64,000 nucleotides of DNA from Linepithema humile (GCF_040581485.1 NC_090130.1:20849918-20913917); one strand, 5' to 3'; numbered from the stretch's first letter, positions 11,003 through 24,600 are shown. A program made the numbers and translations. The notes: generated by a model from the sequence alone, not told the origin.

Positions 11003-14000
11003 CGTGGATGCGATGTGTTTCTTGCGACTTCAAACGAACTGAAGCGGACGACTCAGTGATATCTTTTACGAAGATAAAGTACAAAAGAGCATCGATAGCT
11101 AACTGTATGCACTTTGTGAGCTTTACACATTAGCGCGAGACGATGACTGGGAAATTCACAAGCTCGCGCGACTGAATATTGGCCAGATGCAATTTGAGCG
11201 CACGCGCATTACACGCAATGATTAATTATTAATTAACGTGCGCATGCAGCGCGGCTTTATCGTGTACGTGACAATGTACGCGTTTGATGTCAAATGATAA
11301 GATATTAATCTTGATATATTTTTATAAATTTAATTCACAATGTGTGCGTGCCGCATCACTCTCGTTTTATTACTAATACAAAAGACTGAGATATACATAT
11401 CGAGTAAAAAGTAAAAAGTTGTTTACTTCTTCGATCTTCAACAAGTGACCGAAATTGCGTGAAGAAATTTCTAAATTAAAATAATTATATTTTATTTTGG
11501 ATTCCGTAATAGCTGATGGCTGTGATCAATCCCGTTGTTTTCCAGGAAAGGAATTGTCCTAATAATCTCATAAAATTTCGGGGTCCGTTTGTGTGGCGCT
11601 TGGTTGTGGCGCAAGGTCGAAGAAACTGGTACGCCGGCCGCTGTTGAGGCTCCTCTGCTCGATGTGGGTCATCGTCTAACTGTTCTACGTACCGGTTCTC
11701 CGCCCCTGACTCTTTGAGCAGCGAACGGACTCCTACACGATGATGTCCATATCTTGCAGCTACATGTTACGTGGTACGGTAACACTAGCGTGATCACGAG
11801 AGCTTAACAGTGTATGCACACCCTATCTTTTTACGCTTTTATGCTTTGAGAGATTCTTCCGTATTAGAAACTATTCAACTAATCGTATCGTTGATAATAA
11901 TATAATAAATAATAAATTTAATAATATAATAAATTTTCGTATGAGACAATGTCGCGTTTATCTCTCGCTCGAATTTAAAACATTTTTTAGCTGAAACTCG
12001 GTCGCGGCGTGTCTACAGTTCAAACAAATTTTGTGTTATCTCGATTTTACAGGCGAGCGTTTTTACACAATTGTTTCGTTCTTTATCTTTTCTGTTTATT
12101 TTGCTCTTTAAGTTTTCTGTTACTCTTCATTAACGTTTCAATATCGATCAATATTAGAAAGACGAAACATTATAAAAACTATTAGAACTGCTCGTTCTGC
12201 TTCCACGCGACATTAGCTTCACTTTACGAGTAAAAAAGAATGTAGATTTTCATTTTCTTTTCTTTCATTCGACATCAAGTTTAGCTAGTGCTTCATCCGC
12301 TTCCTCGTTTGCAGCCTTCTCCTACTCTTCGGGTCATTTGGAGCGAGGAATACCTCCACCGCGTGTCCTTCTCCTGCCACCTCCTCGCCTTCTTCCCGCC
12401 GTGCTGACAACAAGGCTGTTCAGTCGTCATACGACCTTCTTCCAGGGTTGCGAAACCGTCACTCTCCCGCGGCTCCGATCTTTCACCCTCGACGTGCTGA
12501 TCGCGCTCGCAAAAAAAGCGCGCACAGAACTTTTGCCGCGATTGTGAAGTTCTATCGGATGTTGCTTTAAATATCGCGCGTCGATGGATCAGTGAACCGT
12601 AGAAACGCGAGATATTGCGGGAATTCAAAGAAAGGCCTCTACGATCTACTATTTTTCCACGTAATCAAGGTATAACGAATATTATATTGTGAAAAATTGT
12701 CTATCATATTTACATAATTAGCAGCAAAGCATTTTATTTATTTATGCAACAAATTTGTCAAACGTCTAGATAAAACGGCATTAAATTAACCAAATTATGA
12801 ACATTAATATTTATGAAACAATTTACGATCGCGTTAAGAATGTAGGTAATTAAAATTTTGCATCACGAGCTTGATTATTAAAGACTGCTATGCAAAATTT
12901 ATCGTTTAGGAAAAAAAAAAAATCTTCAAAATTTGCATGCACATTTTATCTCTCGTGCCGCCTCGTGAATCCAGAAGAAAAGAATCGCGCGCGTAAGATA
13001 AGTGATGTACATTTGAAACTGAAGTTACACAATTCGGGGTCAAAGCACCGAAACAGGGAACAAAGTAGGACATACTGACCAGCATCACCTGGCGCATCCC
13101 ACTCACCGCGTAAGAGAATACCGACACATCGGGTCACGACCGTGATCGTGAACGTCACGGTCGTGCGTTATGAATGGTAAATGCGGCGCCAGATGACTTC
13201 TACGGGCCGACGCGCATCATCGCGCGAACGTTATTCGACCTGAATATTAAAATCAAATGGGATTATCAAAGCTATAAAGAGGCTTAGGAAAAATTTATAC
13301 GGGACGGGATTTATGCACGTAGAAAGAGAAAAGTAAGAAGACGATGCCGGAAGACGAAGAGTGAGAGAAGAGAGAGGCTACTAAAACCCCGTTATACATC
13401 GAAACGGAATTCCACCTGATATAACTTGCCCGCTCTACAAATTTGTAATACCCACGTTGGTGTGTAAATTTGCATAAATTTCGTCCGAAAATAAATTCGC
13501 ACGACGCTGTGCGTGTATTTATCGTTCATTTCTATCTCGCGCGAGCGGCTTCGGTCGAACGGAACTTACGAATAACGGCCTGACAATTAGCATCTCATCT
13601 AGCGACGCATTATTATGTTACTCACCGCGCGCGAGATGACGCGTTTACAGTAACATTTCCGGCCATTATTCGCGAATCGACATACCTGGGATATTGGATC
13701 ATTTAAACCGCTAAATAAATAAAGAAAAGTTGCCTTTTTCGCGCGCTCTGCTTTTACATTACCCGCATAAAAAATTTAGATAAGCGCTATCGCGTAAACC
13801 GTAAGCGGATGATTACGGAAGATTTCATAAAAATGAAGTTTAGTAACTAAATGATGCGAGAACTTTTACAAATCTTTCTAAAAGTTTTTATTATATTATT
13901 CAGAAGGATATAAATCTTCTTCTATTACTGTTAGTTGATTAGCATCTAAAACTATTCATTATACTAAGGAAATTTGACAATTAAGAACCATCGCGTTTAT

Positions 14001-14203
14001 TAATGCGAGAGAATAAATTTATTAATTTATAATTTATTCTTCTGCAACAAACACTTGGCTCTTCATGATCAAATTCTTTTAATACGATTGATTGGAAGAA
14101 TCTATATTCAACTCATTTAAAAACATCTTGCATTACATCTTAAATTAAACTTTAGATATCTGAATCGATGGAAAGTCCAATGATAATGAGCAATCTTTTT
14201 CAG
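11003..14203. other. Intergenic / 5' leader region between CREG and the orphan secreted gene
   Basis: About 3.2 kb without a defensible gene. It should contain the CREG promoter (near 11,003-11,250) and the promoter plus non-coding first exon of the gene at 14220, because a clear acceptor (CTTTTTCAG at about 14195-14203) precedes that start codon. Local CG-rich stretches occur near 11,580-11,720, 12,340-12,560 and 13,080-13,700. Open frames in them are not conserved-looking. Confidence 0.5.
13135..13165. repeat. Perfect 11-bp inverted repeat with 9-bp spacer
   Basis: CACGACCGTGA at 13135-13145 pairs with TCACGGTCGTG at 13155-13165 across the spacer TCGTGAACG. It could form a strong hairpin or be a dyad binding site. 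It lies about 1 kb upstream of the orphan secreted gene. Confidence 0.8.
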
Positions 14204-14219
14204 GCATCATATGTAAGAG

Positions 14220-17200
14220 ATGCGGAGACTCCTGTGGATGCTGCTCGCTGCTCTGGCATGCGTGTCAGGCGAATATTTGATGGGCGGCCACCTGGACAAC
14301 AATGCCGGATCGAAGAGTCCACGTAATACACATCTGGACGATCAGGATCTCGTGGCGGAGGAGAGCACCGTTGCCGCTGTCGCTGTCGCTGACGCTAGCG
14401 CAAAGTCCTCAGCTTTGAGCGACGGCGAGGGGGACGCTCCGCGTTACCATATTCCGTATTCTTTCGCTTTCAACGGAGGCAAGCCGTTCTCCTTGGAGAA
14501 GGACCCGATAACTGGCAAAATCGACTTCGAAAAGACGCCGCTCGTCAAACCTCTCAACCACACCGACGGTCATCGCGAGGGACAAGATGATTCGGAAGAC
14601 GGAGACGGCGGCAGGGAGGACGCGGGGCAGGAAAGGACGAAGAGCAAAGATCATGACGACGTCCGTCGCAACGAGATCACGCAGTCGCACTACTTCCTGC
14701 CCACTCACTATACCTCGGACAAATACCAGTACCCGTTGATCTCGAGCTCGTACGCGAACACGAAGGTGCAGAGCGGCGCCAACAGCTACAATCACAGACT
14801 CGACGCCGAGAATGATGTCTTGTACGCGCGTCCCACTAGGAATCCCTACTTGTCGATGATGAAAACGAGCACGCACAAGACTACGACTGCCGGTGATTTG
14901 AACGCGAGATGGACCACGAGCCCGCCGACGATCACGACCTCCGCGCCGTCGACGACCGCGAACACGCGGGCCACCAAAACGCCCGCGATAACCACGTGGA
15001 AACCGACCAGCACGCCGATCGCGTTCCACGCGATCGACCGCACGGTCGCCGAGATGGAGAACGAGAAGAATCTTCTGCCGATAGAGAAATTGCACGCCTC
15101 CGGTCAAGCGGCATCGCAGCGAAATCAGAGCCACGTGCCGACGCGGCCGCCGAGCGACGGCACGACGACGCAGAAGGCGCAACCGAGTCTCGATAACTTC
15201 GTCGTGTCTCACGCGAGACCCGAGACGAAACCACCGGCGCAAACCGACGAATATTCCTACGATATTTACGACTTGTCGAGCAGCGAGGAGGAGGACAAGG
15301 GCGACGGCGATGGCGACAGCAGCGACGACAGCAAAGTGATTGATTACTTCTTACCGTTCCAAGAACTGTTGAAGGAGAACGTTACGTCGACATCCTCCAC
15401 AACTAGTTCCCGTCCGACGGCGTCGACGACTACAACTACAACCACGACTACGACAACTGTCGCGTCGTCAACTGGATCTACAGCATCGACAACTACCACG
15501 GCTGCGCCGCAGTTACCCTCGCGATCCTCCACGCCGCCTGCGCCTCATGAAAACGTGGGCAAGCCACTGCAATTCTCGACGATACCGCAATATCCGGCCG
15601 CTTCTTTGCACAACGATCGAAGACCGAGCTTACCGGAGCGTCACGACGGCATAATCAATCACGTATACAGACCGGGTCCGATGATCAAACCGGAGGCGGA
15701 CAGGATCGGAGTGGGGATTCCGATAGAAAGTACGAGTAACATCGTAATCCCGCCCGATCAAAATACCGTGTCCTTCGTCCTGGGAAATCGTCAGAATGTC
15801 GAGGGCAGCTACCACTCGGTCGGAACGGCCGTCGGCGAGAATCTTTTCGGCACTTCGGCCGACATCTCGTTCTGGCCGCTCCGCAACGATCAGCACGGCT
15901 CGGTGAGCGAAGTCAAGTACGAGCACTCGCCGGTCACAAAGCCGAGCGTCACGCAGAAATGGCCCTCGCCTACATCCGGCGCCCTGAAGGGCAGCAGCGA
16001 GCTCGATCCGACGAGGTCTCCGAATCCCGCTGTCCCTCCCGCGGACACAGCGCAGTACAGTCCGCAGGGAAACAAAGATTCCGACTACGTCATCTTTCCG
16101 GACGACGAGACGAAGAACAAGGACGCGTTGACGGAGGAGCACGTCGTGATCATAAACGAAGCGGACGGCAGCATTCGCGAATTGCCGCCCAAGACGACGG
16201 CGACGGCGAACGGCACAAAGCTCGCTTTTCCCACCGTTGGCGAGGATCTGCCGCAGCTCGCCCAGGATCTAATGCCGCCCGCGGAGAGCACGAGGCCGCC
16301 GCAGTATTACTATCACTATCAGTACGACACCTCGCGCCCGGATCACCCGAGGCCGAGACTGCCGTTGCCGTCGCGCGTCAAGCCGCACCCGGGGCTGCCG
16401 GTGTCGCCGCTGGACCCGGCGCTGAGGAAACGCCCGTACTCGCCGGACACGAAGCTGCCCAACATCCTGCCGCAGTTCCGTCCCAACGCGAAGGCGTCGC
16501 ACGGCCATCGCGGTCCGGACGCGATCGGCACGATGTCGGCCGGTCCGCCGACGAGGATCAGACAGCCGGTGCAGAGTCATCCGCCGTTGCCGGGTCATCC
16601 GGCGTCGCGCAGGCCCTTCCCGCCGGCGCCTTCGTATCTTCAGCGCTTAAATCCGCCGCCGCCGCCGATTCACGCGGTCCGACTGCCATTCGGCGCGCCG
16701 ACGTCGAAGGTGGACGGCGTCGTTCCGTCTCACGAAACGGAACCGGCGATACGCAGATTCGTATCCCCCGCACGTCCTCCGCACGGAGCGCCGCCCGTGA
16801 TTTCGCACGGCAATCCGGAGGAGAACATGCTGTCGAACAGATTATTCAGTCACGGTCCCGAGGAGCGCAACGGTGGCGTCGAGGGTGAAAACCGGAAGGA
16901 GGACCGGGTGAAGAGCGAGCTCGAGCAGCTCGAGAACTCGGAGAGATATCCGGAGGAGCCGCCGATGACGCCGCCGAGGCCGCCGCTCTTCCCGAAACTC
17001 AGAACGGCGGATTCGCCGCGCGTCACGACTCTGCAGATGCTGCAGCATCACGGCGAGCTCAACGACGAGAGCGAAGAAGCCGCCCAAGCAGCGGAAACTG
17101 TGCTAACGCACGAAATGGAGCGCAGAAAGTCGGACGATCACGATTCGCCGGAGACGGCCGAGCAGCCCGTGTACGTTGTGTATCCGGTTAACACCGCGGT

Positions 17201-18137
17201 GAACATAGATCCGGATGATTCCAGCGAGAAGGACGGTAGCGTCGTCGTTGGCACGCGAGGTCCTCAGCGACCGTTGCCGCCCGACACGCTGCTCCAGGAC
17301 GAGCGGGAGGAGACGCACGCTATTTACAACGGCAAACCGGTTGCCGCAGACTTCCCGTATCTCCTGGAACGCCCCGATCCGTCGTCCGTCTTCCCCGCCG
17401 CCGGTGTGAAGGAGACGCCGGTGTTGGTGCCCAGCGAACAGCGGCAGCAAGTTTCCGCGGCGGCGGCGGCGGCGGCGGCGGCGAGCGAGCGGGAGAAGAT
17501 CGAGCAGGACGTGAACGAGCAGGTGAATGTGATTCCGTACTTGCAGGATCAGTTCTTGCCGTATCGGAAGAAGAACGACGCGGCGATCTCCGTGACGCTG
17601 CATCGCAACGCGCCGACCGCGACGTCGACGCCGACCGCGCCGACGTCCACCTCGACGCCGATCGCCTACGTTTACACGCCGACGCAAGCGGCGCATCGTC
17701 CTGATTACGACGACCTGGAGAACGACGCGAACGCTGCCGTCGACGCGAAGCAGACGGTGCTGCTGCCGTCTCAACAGCCGTCCAGCTCGTCCAGCTCGGC
17801 ACCGGCGCCGCAAAACTTTATGGCGCCGTTCGTGGCGAGCATAAGCGCCGAGGCGCCCAGCAAGAACGGCTGGAGCGTCGTCGTCGTCGATCCGCCCGCG
17901 GGAATAGAGAGGAAATCGAACGGCGACGGCGACGGCGATCCGGACGCCGATACGCAGACCGAGAAGAACGAGTTCGACGCCGATAACTTCAAGCCGCAGC
18001 TCTTCGGCGGATTCAAACCGATCTATCAGTTTCCCACGGAGGACACGGAGCAGCGCGACGTCGCCGAGCAAACCGACACCGAACTGAACATGCCGAGACA
18101 CGCCAAGAAGTTGCCGTCTGCGCCCGCTAAAAGATAA
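14220..18137 (+). CDS. Unrecognised secreted Thr/Pro/Ser-rich protein, 1,305 residues
   Basis: A single open exon of 3,918 nt. I do not recognise the family. The N-terminus is a convincing signal peptide (MRRLLWMLLAALACVSG). The rest is low-complexity and probably extracellular: Asp/Glu-rich near residues 110-150, Thr-rich (mucin-like, likely O-glycosylated) at about 215-265 and 388-432, Pro/Arg/His-rich at about 700-880, a nine-Ala run near 1080, and no clear globular domain or Cys pattern. Short tracts such as YSYDIYDLSSSEEED and NVIPYLQDQFLPYRKK look less biased and may be conserved. A splice acceptor 16 bases before the ATG (CTTTTTCAG at about 14195-14203) implies a non-coding 5' exon. 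Third positions are strongly G/C, unlike neighbouring genes. Matrix or cuticle association is only a guess. Confidence 0.8.
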   Translation: MRRLLWMLLAALACVSGEYLMGGHLDNNAGSKSPRNTHLDDQDLVAEESTVAAVAVADASAKSSALSDGEGDAPRYHIPYSFAFNGGKPFSLEKDPITGKIDFEKTPLVKPLNHTDGHREGQDDSEDGDGGREDAGQERTKSKDHDDVRRNEITQSHYFLPTHYTSDKYQYPLISSSYANTKVQSGANSYNHRLDAENDVLYARPTRNPYLSMMKTSTHKTTTAGDLNARWTTSPPTITTSAPSTTANTRATKTPAITTWKPTSTPIAFHAIDRTVAEMENEKNLLPIEKLHASGQAASQRNQSHVPTRPPSDGTTTQKAQPSLDNFVVSHARPETKPPAQTDEYSYDIYDLSSSEEEDKGDGDGDSSDDSKVIDYFLPFQELLKENVTSTSSTTSSRPTASTTTTTTTTTTTVASSTGSTASTTTTAAPQLPSRSSTPPAPHENVGKPLQFSTIPQYPAASLHNDRRPSLPERHDGIINHVYRPGPMIKPEADRIGVGIPIESTSNIVIPPDQNTVSFVLGNRQNVEGSYHSVGTAVGENLFGTSADISFWPLRNDQHGSVSEVKYEHSPVTKPSVTQKWPSPTSGALKGSSELDPTRSPNPAVPPADTAQYSPQGNKDSDYVIFPDDETKNKDALTEEHVVIINEADGSIRELPPKTTATANGTKLAFPTVGEDLPQLAQDLMPPAESTRPPQYYYHYQYDTSRPDHPRPRLPLPSRVKPHPGLPVSPLDPALRKRPYSPDTKLPNILPQFRPNAKASHGHRGPDAIGTMSAGPPTRIRQPVQSHPPLPGHPASRRPFPPAPSYLQRLNPPPPPIHAVRLPFGAPTSKVDGVVPSHETEPAIRRFVSPARPPHGAPPVISHGNPEENMLSNRLFSHGPEERNGGVEGENRKEDRVKSELEQLENSERYPEEPPMTPPRPPLFPKLRTADSPRVTTLQMLQHHGELNDESEEAAQAAETVLTHEMERRKSDDHDSPETAEQPVYVVYPVNTAVNIDPDDSSEKDGSVVVGTRGPQRPLPPDTLLQDEREETHAIYNGKPVAADFPYLLERPDPSSVFPAAGVKETPVLVPSEQRQQVSAAAAAAAAASEREKIEQDVNEQVNVIPYLQDQFLPYRKKNDAAISVTLHRNAPTATSTPTAPTSTSTPIAYVYTPTQAAHRPDYDDLENDANAAVDAKQTVLLPSQQPSSSSSSAPAPQNFMAPFVASISAEAPSKNGWSVVVVDPPAGIERKSNGDGDGDPDADTQTEKNEFDADNFKPQLFGGFKPIYQFPTEDTEQRDVAEQTDTELNMPRHAKKLPSAPAKR

Positions 18138-18660
18138 ACTTACGAAAGATATTAAAAACGTTCGTTTGTTTCCTTTCGAGTCTTGCTGTCTCGACATTTC
18201 GCTCGCGCTTATCATTACCCTTCTCACGTAAATGTAAACGAAAGCATCGTAGGAAAGCGAGAGCGAAATGTGCACACGTAACGAAGACAATGAAAAGCGA
18301 AATGTCCTTGCAGCGTGCTAGATGGAAAGATTCGTAGTAGAATCAGCTCGAACGACGAAAGACTGTCCTATCCATTTTTTTTCACGTTTATTATATAAGA
18401 AACGTCGCGATATGAAGTAGAGTCGAACTTTCACCATTTTTTTTCTCATGTATGCATGCAGAAGTTAGAGCGTCCGACACTTATTCATATCTTAATTTTT
18501 TTTTTTTTTTTTAATTATAAGGGAAGAGAAAGATAGGAAAACTATTAATTTCTTATTGTTCTTTCTATTATGCTAAGTTTATATAAAATCTTTACATCTA
18601 ATTTTTTTTACATAAATGCGTATGATATGTCAGAATATGGAGTTGTAACACCCACGCGTT
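18138..18660. other. Convergent 3' region
   Basis: These 523 bases separate two convergent stop codons and hold both 3' UTRs. A minus-strand AATAAA (TTTATT on the plus strand, near 18387) could end the intersectin transcript. No gene was found. Confidence 0.5.
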
Positions 18661-21600
18661 TTATCCGTTAAACAACCGAAGGTCGAGCTTGAGAACGACA
18701 TCGCCGCTTTCAACCTCATGCAACTTAATCCTCTTTTGGATCGGTCCGCAAGAATCCTTACTGTCTCTCATTATGTCGACCACTCTGACCTCGGCGCGAC
18801 CAAGGAATTCTGCGTTAACGACATGCGACGCGTTAGTATTAATTAGAAGTTAATTTAGCGGATCATTAATATATGTAAAATTCAACAATAAGAATCATAT
18901 GTAAAGCTCACCATCAGGACTGTAGTATCCTTTATCGAACACGGTGATGCAAAGCGTATCCTCGAGTAGATCCTGTACTTGGAACTGCATCGAAGTATCC
19001 CACAAAGGACAATCAGCGCCGGATACGACGCTGGTTCTTTCTTCTTGGGAGCCCATAGACACTTTGCAGAATGTATTACACTTTCCTAGAAAGGAATAAG
19101 TACCTACATGTGTATGTGAGCGTTTCCTCTAGTAGCGGAAAAGATATAAAAATATATTTTCTCTTTCTACCAAGCGTTAGTAATTCTATGCCCCAAGCAC
19201 TATACAACATCCAAGCTGTCCCAAACATAATGCATGCACTCCCAGCTACGAATTTTTCAGCTTATAAAGCTTAATCTTTTTTTCCCCGTAAAATTGCAAT
19301 ATTTTAGCAATTGAATTTCAATGATAATCTCTCTAAACAATATCTCTTTTAAAACAACTAAAAATAGATGAAACAGATTTAGTTTGAGGCTGAAAAAATG
19401 TTAAAAATGAGAAAATCGTGCAATAAAAGTGTGAAGATTGGTGCAATAGAATCTATTTACAAGCTCGATTAAAATTGATCTATGATTTTACGCATTCAAT
19501 GAAATACGAATGTAGTTATTCAAAGCTGTTTGTAAAGTGTAATCTCAATACTATACCTCTGCTAGTGACAAGATTTTCAGCTTCCATAATTACTAGTCGT
19601 AGCGTACCTTGGGAAGGTTTCCTGCGAACTACAATGGCAAATTTTTTGTTAGTAAAAAAGCGCTGCATGCAATTATAACATTATGTTTGGAAGATATGTT
19701 TCCTGCCCATTTTTGCTAGTTTGCCTGTTCCTCTTCCGATGGACATGATTACCTTTGTGCATGTGTATGTGTGTCATTGCTTTAATATGATTTTAAAACT
19801 ACTCCTCAGATTGCAAAAATGAAAAAAAGCGTTGAAAAGCAACTAGCATGCAAAACATCAGCTTTAACACAATACGATATTTCGGACAAGCAATGAAGTA
19901 AGCGATCGGAGGCATTGTGCGGATTCTTACCGGATGGAGTTTTCAAGTTGAAACCTTCGAACACAGTGACGAGAATTCTGCCGCATGCCCGAAATTGCGC
20001 CTGCTCTGTTCACCCACATAAACCGTGACTCATTATTGAATATCATATTTATTGTATAACATGATTTTAAATTGTAAAAATTGATACGAAAATTTTAAGT
20101 AAACACATAAGCTCGGTGATGCGTACGAAATAATGGAAGCATCATCCGCTTACAAAAATAACGGAAAGCAACGAAAACTTGTAGAAAACACGAGAATAAA
20201 CGATATTCGATACTCGAATAATTATTATGACAATTGAACGCACTTGACCGCTGTCTCTGCAGACGAGTCTTCTCGTTCTCAACAAATTTCCAGCGTGCTT
20301 CCGCGATTCGTTTCGACCATAGTGAGCATTCAGTCGAGGTTGATGCCAATAATATTATTGGCTTCTTTTGATCTCTCAGTCTTAGTGTTTTCGATGAGTT
20401 GTCCGCCGTGTCATTTCCGCTTAAACTGCTACTTCCGTCGTTTTCTCCGAAAAACGACAATTCGTTGAGAAATATCGGCTGTAACGGTCAACTTTTTTGT
20501 TAAAGCTCTATCGAATTTTCTTTAGCGATTTCTCAAGCTTCATTAATATTACCTTCCTGTACATCTTAAACTTTTGATATTCGTTGCGTTCAAAGGAAAA
20601 TTGTTGGCAATTTAAAGACTTCATCGGTTGCACGAACAGCAAAAAATCGTTTGTGAGAAAACCGACGAGTTCCTTGCCACTTTTTGCCTACGAAAACAAA
20701 ATTACGGTATAAGATCACAAGAAATGTGACAGAAATCTACGTGCCATTCTTGTAGAATGTTCACTACCTTGTGAAGTATGCCGTAGTGCAATAGTTTTCG
20801 CGGTCCCAAAGAATTTGTCAAGGAATTGAAGACGAGTTGCTCTTCAAGACCGTCGCATACCACATGGGTCTGCAGCCACTCCAATCTGTCGCTATTTTCT
20901 TTCTCTCTAACTCCTTCGTTCACCTACGCAATACAAAGATAATTAGATAATAAAATAATATACGCAGTATTATTGAAACAAATTATTTTACTCTCCTAAA
21001 ATCGCGCTAAAAATTTAAAGTGCGCGCGTCATCTCGCACGCGTTATACCGTCGCTATTTTTACCTGCGTGCAAAACTCCTCGGACTTAGCCAACGCTTCC
21101 TGCAGATACTGCCTGTCGGGATGATCGATTGGCGTATACTCCAAGATCTATAACAACCGTTTTACGTACACACGATGTTAGTTATTAATGAACGTACAGA
21201 TAGAAGCGGATACCTTGCCGATGATAAGCGGGTACTTCGTTATCCTTTGCATCGGCTTAATTAAAAATGAGCTTAACGGCAACCCTTTCGTGCGAGGATC
21301 CTGCTGGCATGCCTGAGCAACTCGCATGAATTCCGGCGAAGTTTCCGTCAAGAGTTGCAGATACGCGGCGGCCGATATTTGGCAGCTGCAAAATCTTATG
21401 TAAGCCGACATCCTAGGTATCTGTGTGCAAAATGCAAATATCGTGTGAATAAATTTGAACGAGGTTCTCGCCGTGAACTTGCAAGTGCACTTACGTTCTC
21501 GCACAGTATATCGCCAATCATTCTAACTACTCCGCCGTAACTGTTATCCCTTCTTATCCTCAAAGTCCTGCAAGAAATTGATCCGTGTGATTCAGTGGCA

Positions 21601-24600
21601 TCGATACGTGCACAAGGTATAAATTCGTTACGTATATTAATGAATTACCTTAAAAAGTTATCATTACACGCAATAATATCTCTCCAATTGATAAATATTT
21701 TTTCTACTTCGTCGACACTCAAGACTAAACTTTCGATTAATGGTTTTTCAAAAACCTAAAACTCGCAATATACACACATATGTAAAATGTGCTCATTTCG
21801 CTGATGAGAAAAGATCTCTTTTTAATAGACACAATATTTTCAAGAAAAAATATACTCTGAACTGGTGCAAAGGATTTTTACAGGTGAAGAGAAAAAGAGA
21901 ACCACATGCTATAATAGTCTTGGCATATAAATTGTGTGCAGTTGAAACAAGAGAAAATAATTAAACGAAATAAATTTAAGAGATAAAATGATTTAAAAAT
22001 AAAAATAAAAGGTATACCTCGTGCACTAGTCTCATGTCCTCTATATAGGCTTTTTCTGTCATGATTAGCTCTTTGATATGTTCCTGGCGTTTTTTTTCCA
22101 TGGGATTGTGACACGTCATTGTATCGTTCATCGATTCACTCGCTACACATAAAATATATACAAAAAAATGTTTCCCCCGCGTGAAAATCCGTTATTAATT
22201 ATCTCTTAACTTGCACTACCTACTTCTGAGTTCGACTTTCGCGTTGAAGTAGGGAAAATAGCGCGATTGTTTTCGAGAAAATAACGTGCCTTAATAGTAA
22301 ACATAACGTTTTAATGAAACATCATAAGCGAGACAATTGCGCTCTGTCTACGCAACGCACAATCTCTTCTATAAGCAAATCCTTTTTTTTTTCCTGTCGC
22401 CGAGAAGAGGAAGAGAATGTACGGCGTCGATGCAGCGTCGATTGGTTTGGAGGCGTCGCTTATGAGCGATAAATATCGGATAAAATATGACTCGTCTATG
22501 CGAGAGTAATTTTACAACAGACAGATATTTTATTTCGTTCAGCGGTGAGATGCGAACGTATCCGTATATGCATATGGATATGTTTACATACGTATAAGAA
22601 CATCGGCGTACATATGCGTGGAAACACAATATAATATTCTTCTATATGTATATAAAGTGTGAACAAGATTCGTATAGCCACACAGAAATAGTTTCATACT
22701 CTCTTACAACACTCTTCACTACGCGCCAAAAATTACATCGTACCCTAGTGAGACTTGTTCCGATGAGATTTGATATTAGAATAAACAAACAACTTGCAAA
22801 TAGTAACAATCTTAGGAGTATAACGCTACTACACGACTACATCGACTAAGAGTAACCAGTTGCACAACTTGCTTTAGACATCCCGCCGCCACCTTTGAAT
22901 AACGTTATGCTGGAACTGGTGTCTGGAGTTACCTAATTATTATTAAGCACACAATTATTGCCACTGTGACATAACGTATTTACTCGATTCTGTCATGGAG
23001 GGTTACATAGAACGCGTAAAAGTTGCATAGCAATGGAATAAATACATTGTGCGCTTGTATTTTCGCCGATATGTGGGGGAATCAGCTGGTACCGTCCTTG
23101 CTTTTTTTCTAAGTAGTTTTAGCGGTTGGAGCTTCGAGGAGATCTCTAAAGAAGCCGAATTCTGTTCGCGAACGTTCGTGGAACGTCGAACTCTTTGCAT
23201 ACGAGTATATCAAAGCTTCATAACTGTGTGTGTGTACATGTGTATGTATATACCAAATTGGATGCGTTGACAAGCTAATGCGGTTTTGCATGGATAACTT
23301 TTGGAAACAATAAACATTTGAATATATATATCTTTTAATGTAATAAATTCTTTGTAACGAAGCGCTGCATGTTAACGAGCTAATAAATACAGTACATTAC
23401 AGTACGAACAAGACGCTGACCGTCGATTACAATTCGTGAAAGAAACTGTGCAGTCAGTCGTTCGATACACATATAGGAATGTGAATGTCAATGGAAAAAC
23501 TAATTTACAATTAGATAACGTTACTCGGTGAATCAACACACTATCGTTTACTTTTAGTTCAAGTATTCGGTGATCCTCGGTATTTATTGTTCATGTACGA
23601 GTGCTATTTATTTAGGCTCTATCGTAAAAGGCTGCGAAGAAGGAGCGCATCGTCCCTAATCTTCCGTTATTTACAGCGATGTACTTGTTACTCTATTGCG
23701 CGTAATGAGTGATTAGCAATCAAACGGCAGATCGATGAAATCGCGTTGAATTTATAGCGCAATCAAATCGCTTTGCTTCACTAAATGTTGATGAACAAAA
23801 CGCGTTTGTGCAGTATGGATGTTTGCTAATTTCACTTAAACGTAACAAGCCGTACATTGTTGTTAAAAAGGAAATTTTACACAAGATGTTATTTGAGCTG
23901 CTTCTTCTCTTAAATCGCTTTCGTTCACAACAGCGAATCATTAGCTATTTGATTCATGAGATCGTCACACATCCTTTACACACCTTTTAGGCCTCGGCAC
24001 GAGACAATTGCGATTTTTTCACGATCTGTAATGCGCACCATACATTAACACTGATAAAAGGATAAAACATAACGCAATCGCGATAGCATTTTCAATGGCC
24101 ACTTCTATTTTACGCAACTATGATTAATGTAAGCATTACACCATAGATGAAGGAAATAATAGAAACACATAATGGTCGCTTAAAACTTCTAAGGGACGAT
24201 CGTCTACGTAAATTTTGATCGACCACCGAATTGAGGGAAACGAAACGAAAGACCGATTCGAAAAGCACTTGGCCTTTTTCTTCCCTCGACAAGTAAGCAG
24301 TACTTTTTATATAAATAAATATAGTTAAAAAAAAAAACATTTCTTTCATAATTCTCTCTTCGACACTCTTATAAACCCAGAATCCTTAAAATAAAACTCT
24401 TAAAACATAATCGAATCGAATTTATATGTAAATTGCACGTGAACACGAAATGCAGTACGTATTCCACATGTGAACTTAACGAATTACTTAAATATTAAGT
24501 AACAATGGTACTCATATCGCGACATAATGTTTAAATACTTCTAACACGGATAAGCTAAAAATTTAATATTATCGTTTCTTAATTGTACATCAGCGTTTAG

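Noticed and set aside
17103..18290. A 395-codon open frame antisense to the end of the orphan secreted gene, and other long antisense frames across 14,400-17,100
   Set aside because: They follow from the GC-ending codons of the sense gene, are Arg/Val-rich in every reading, have no signal or domain, and share no splice structure.
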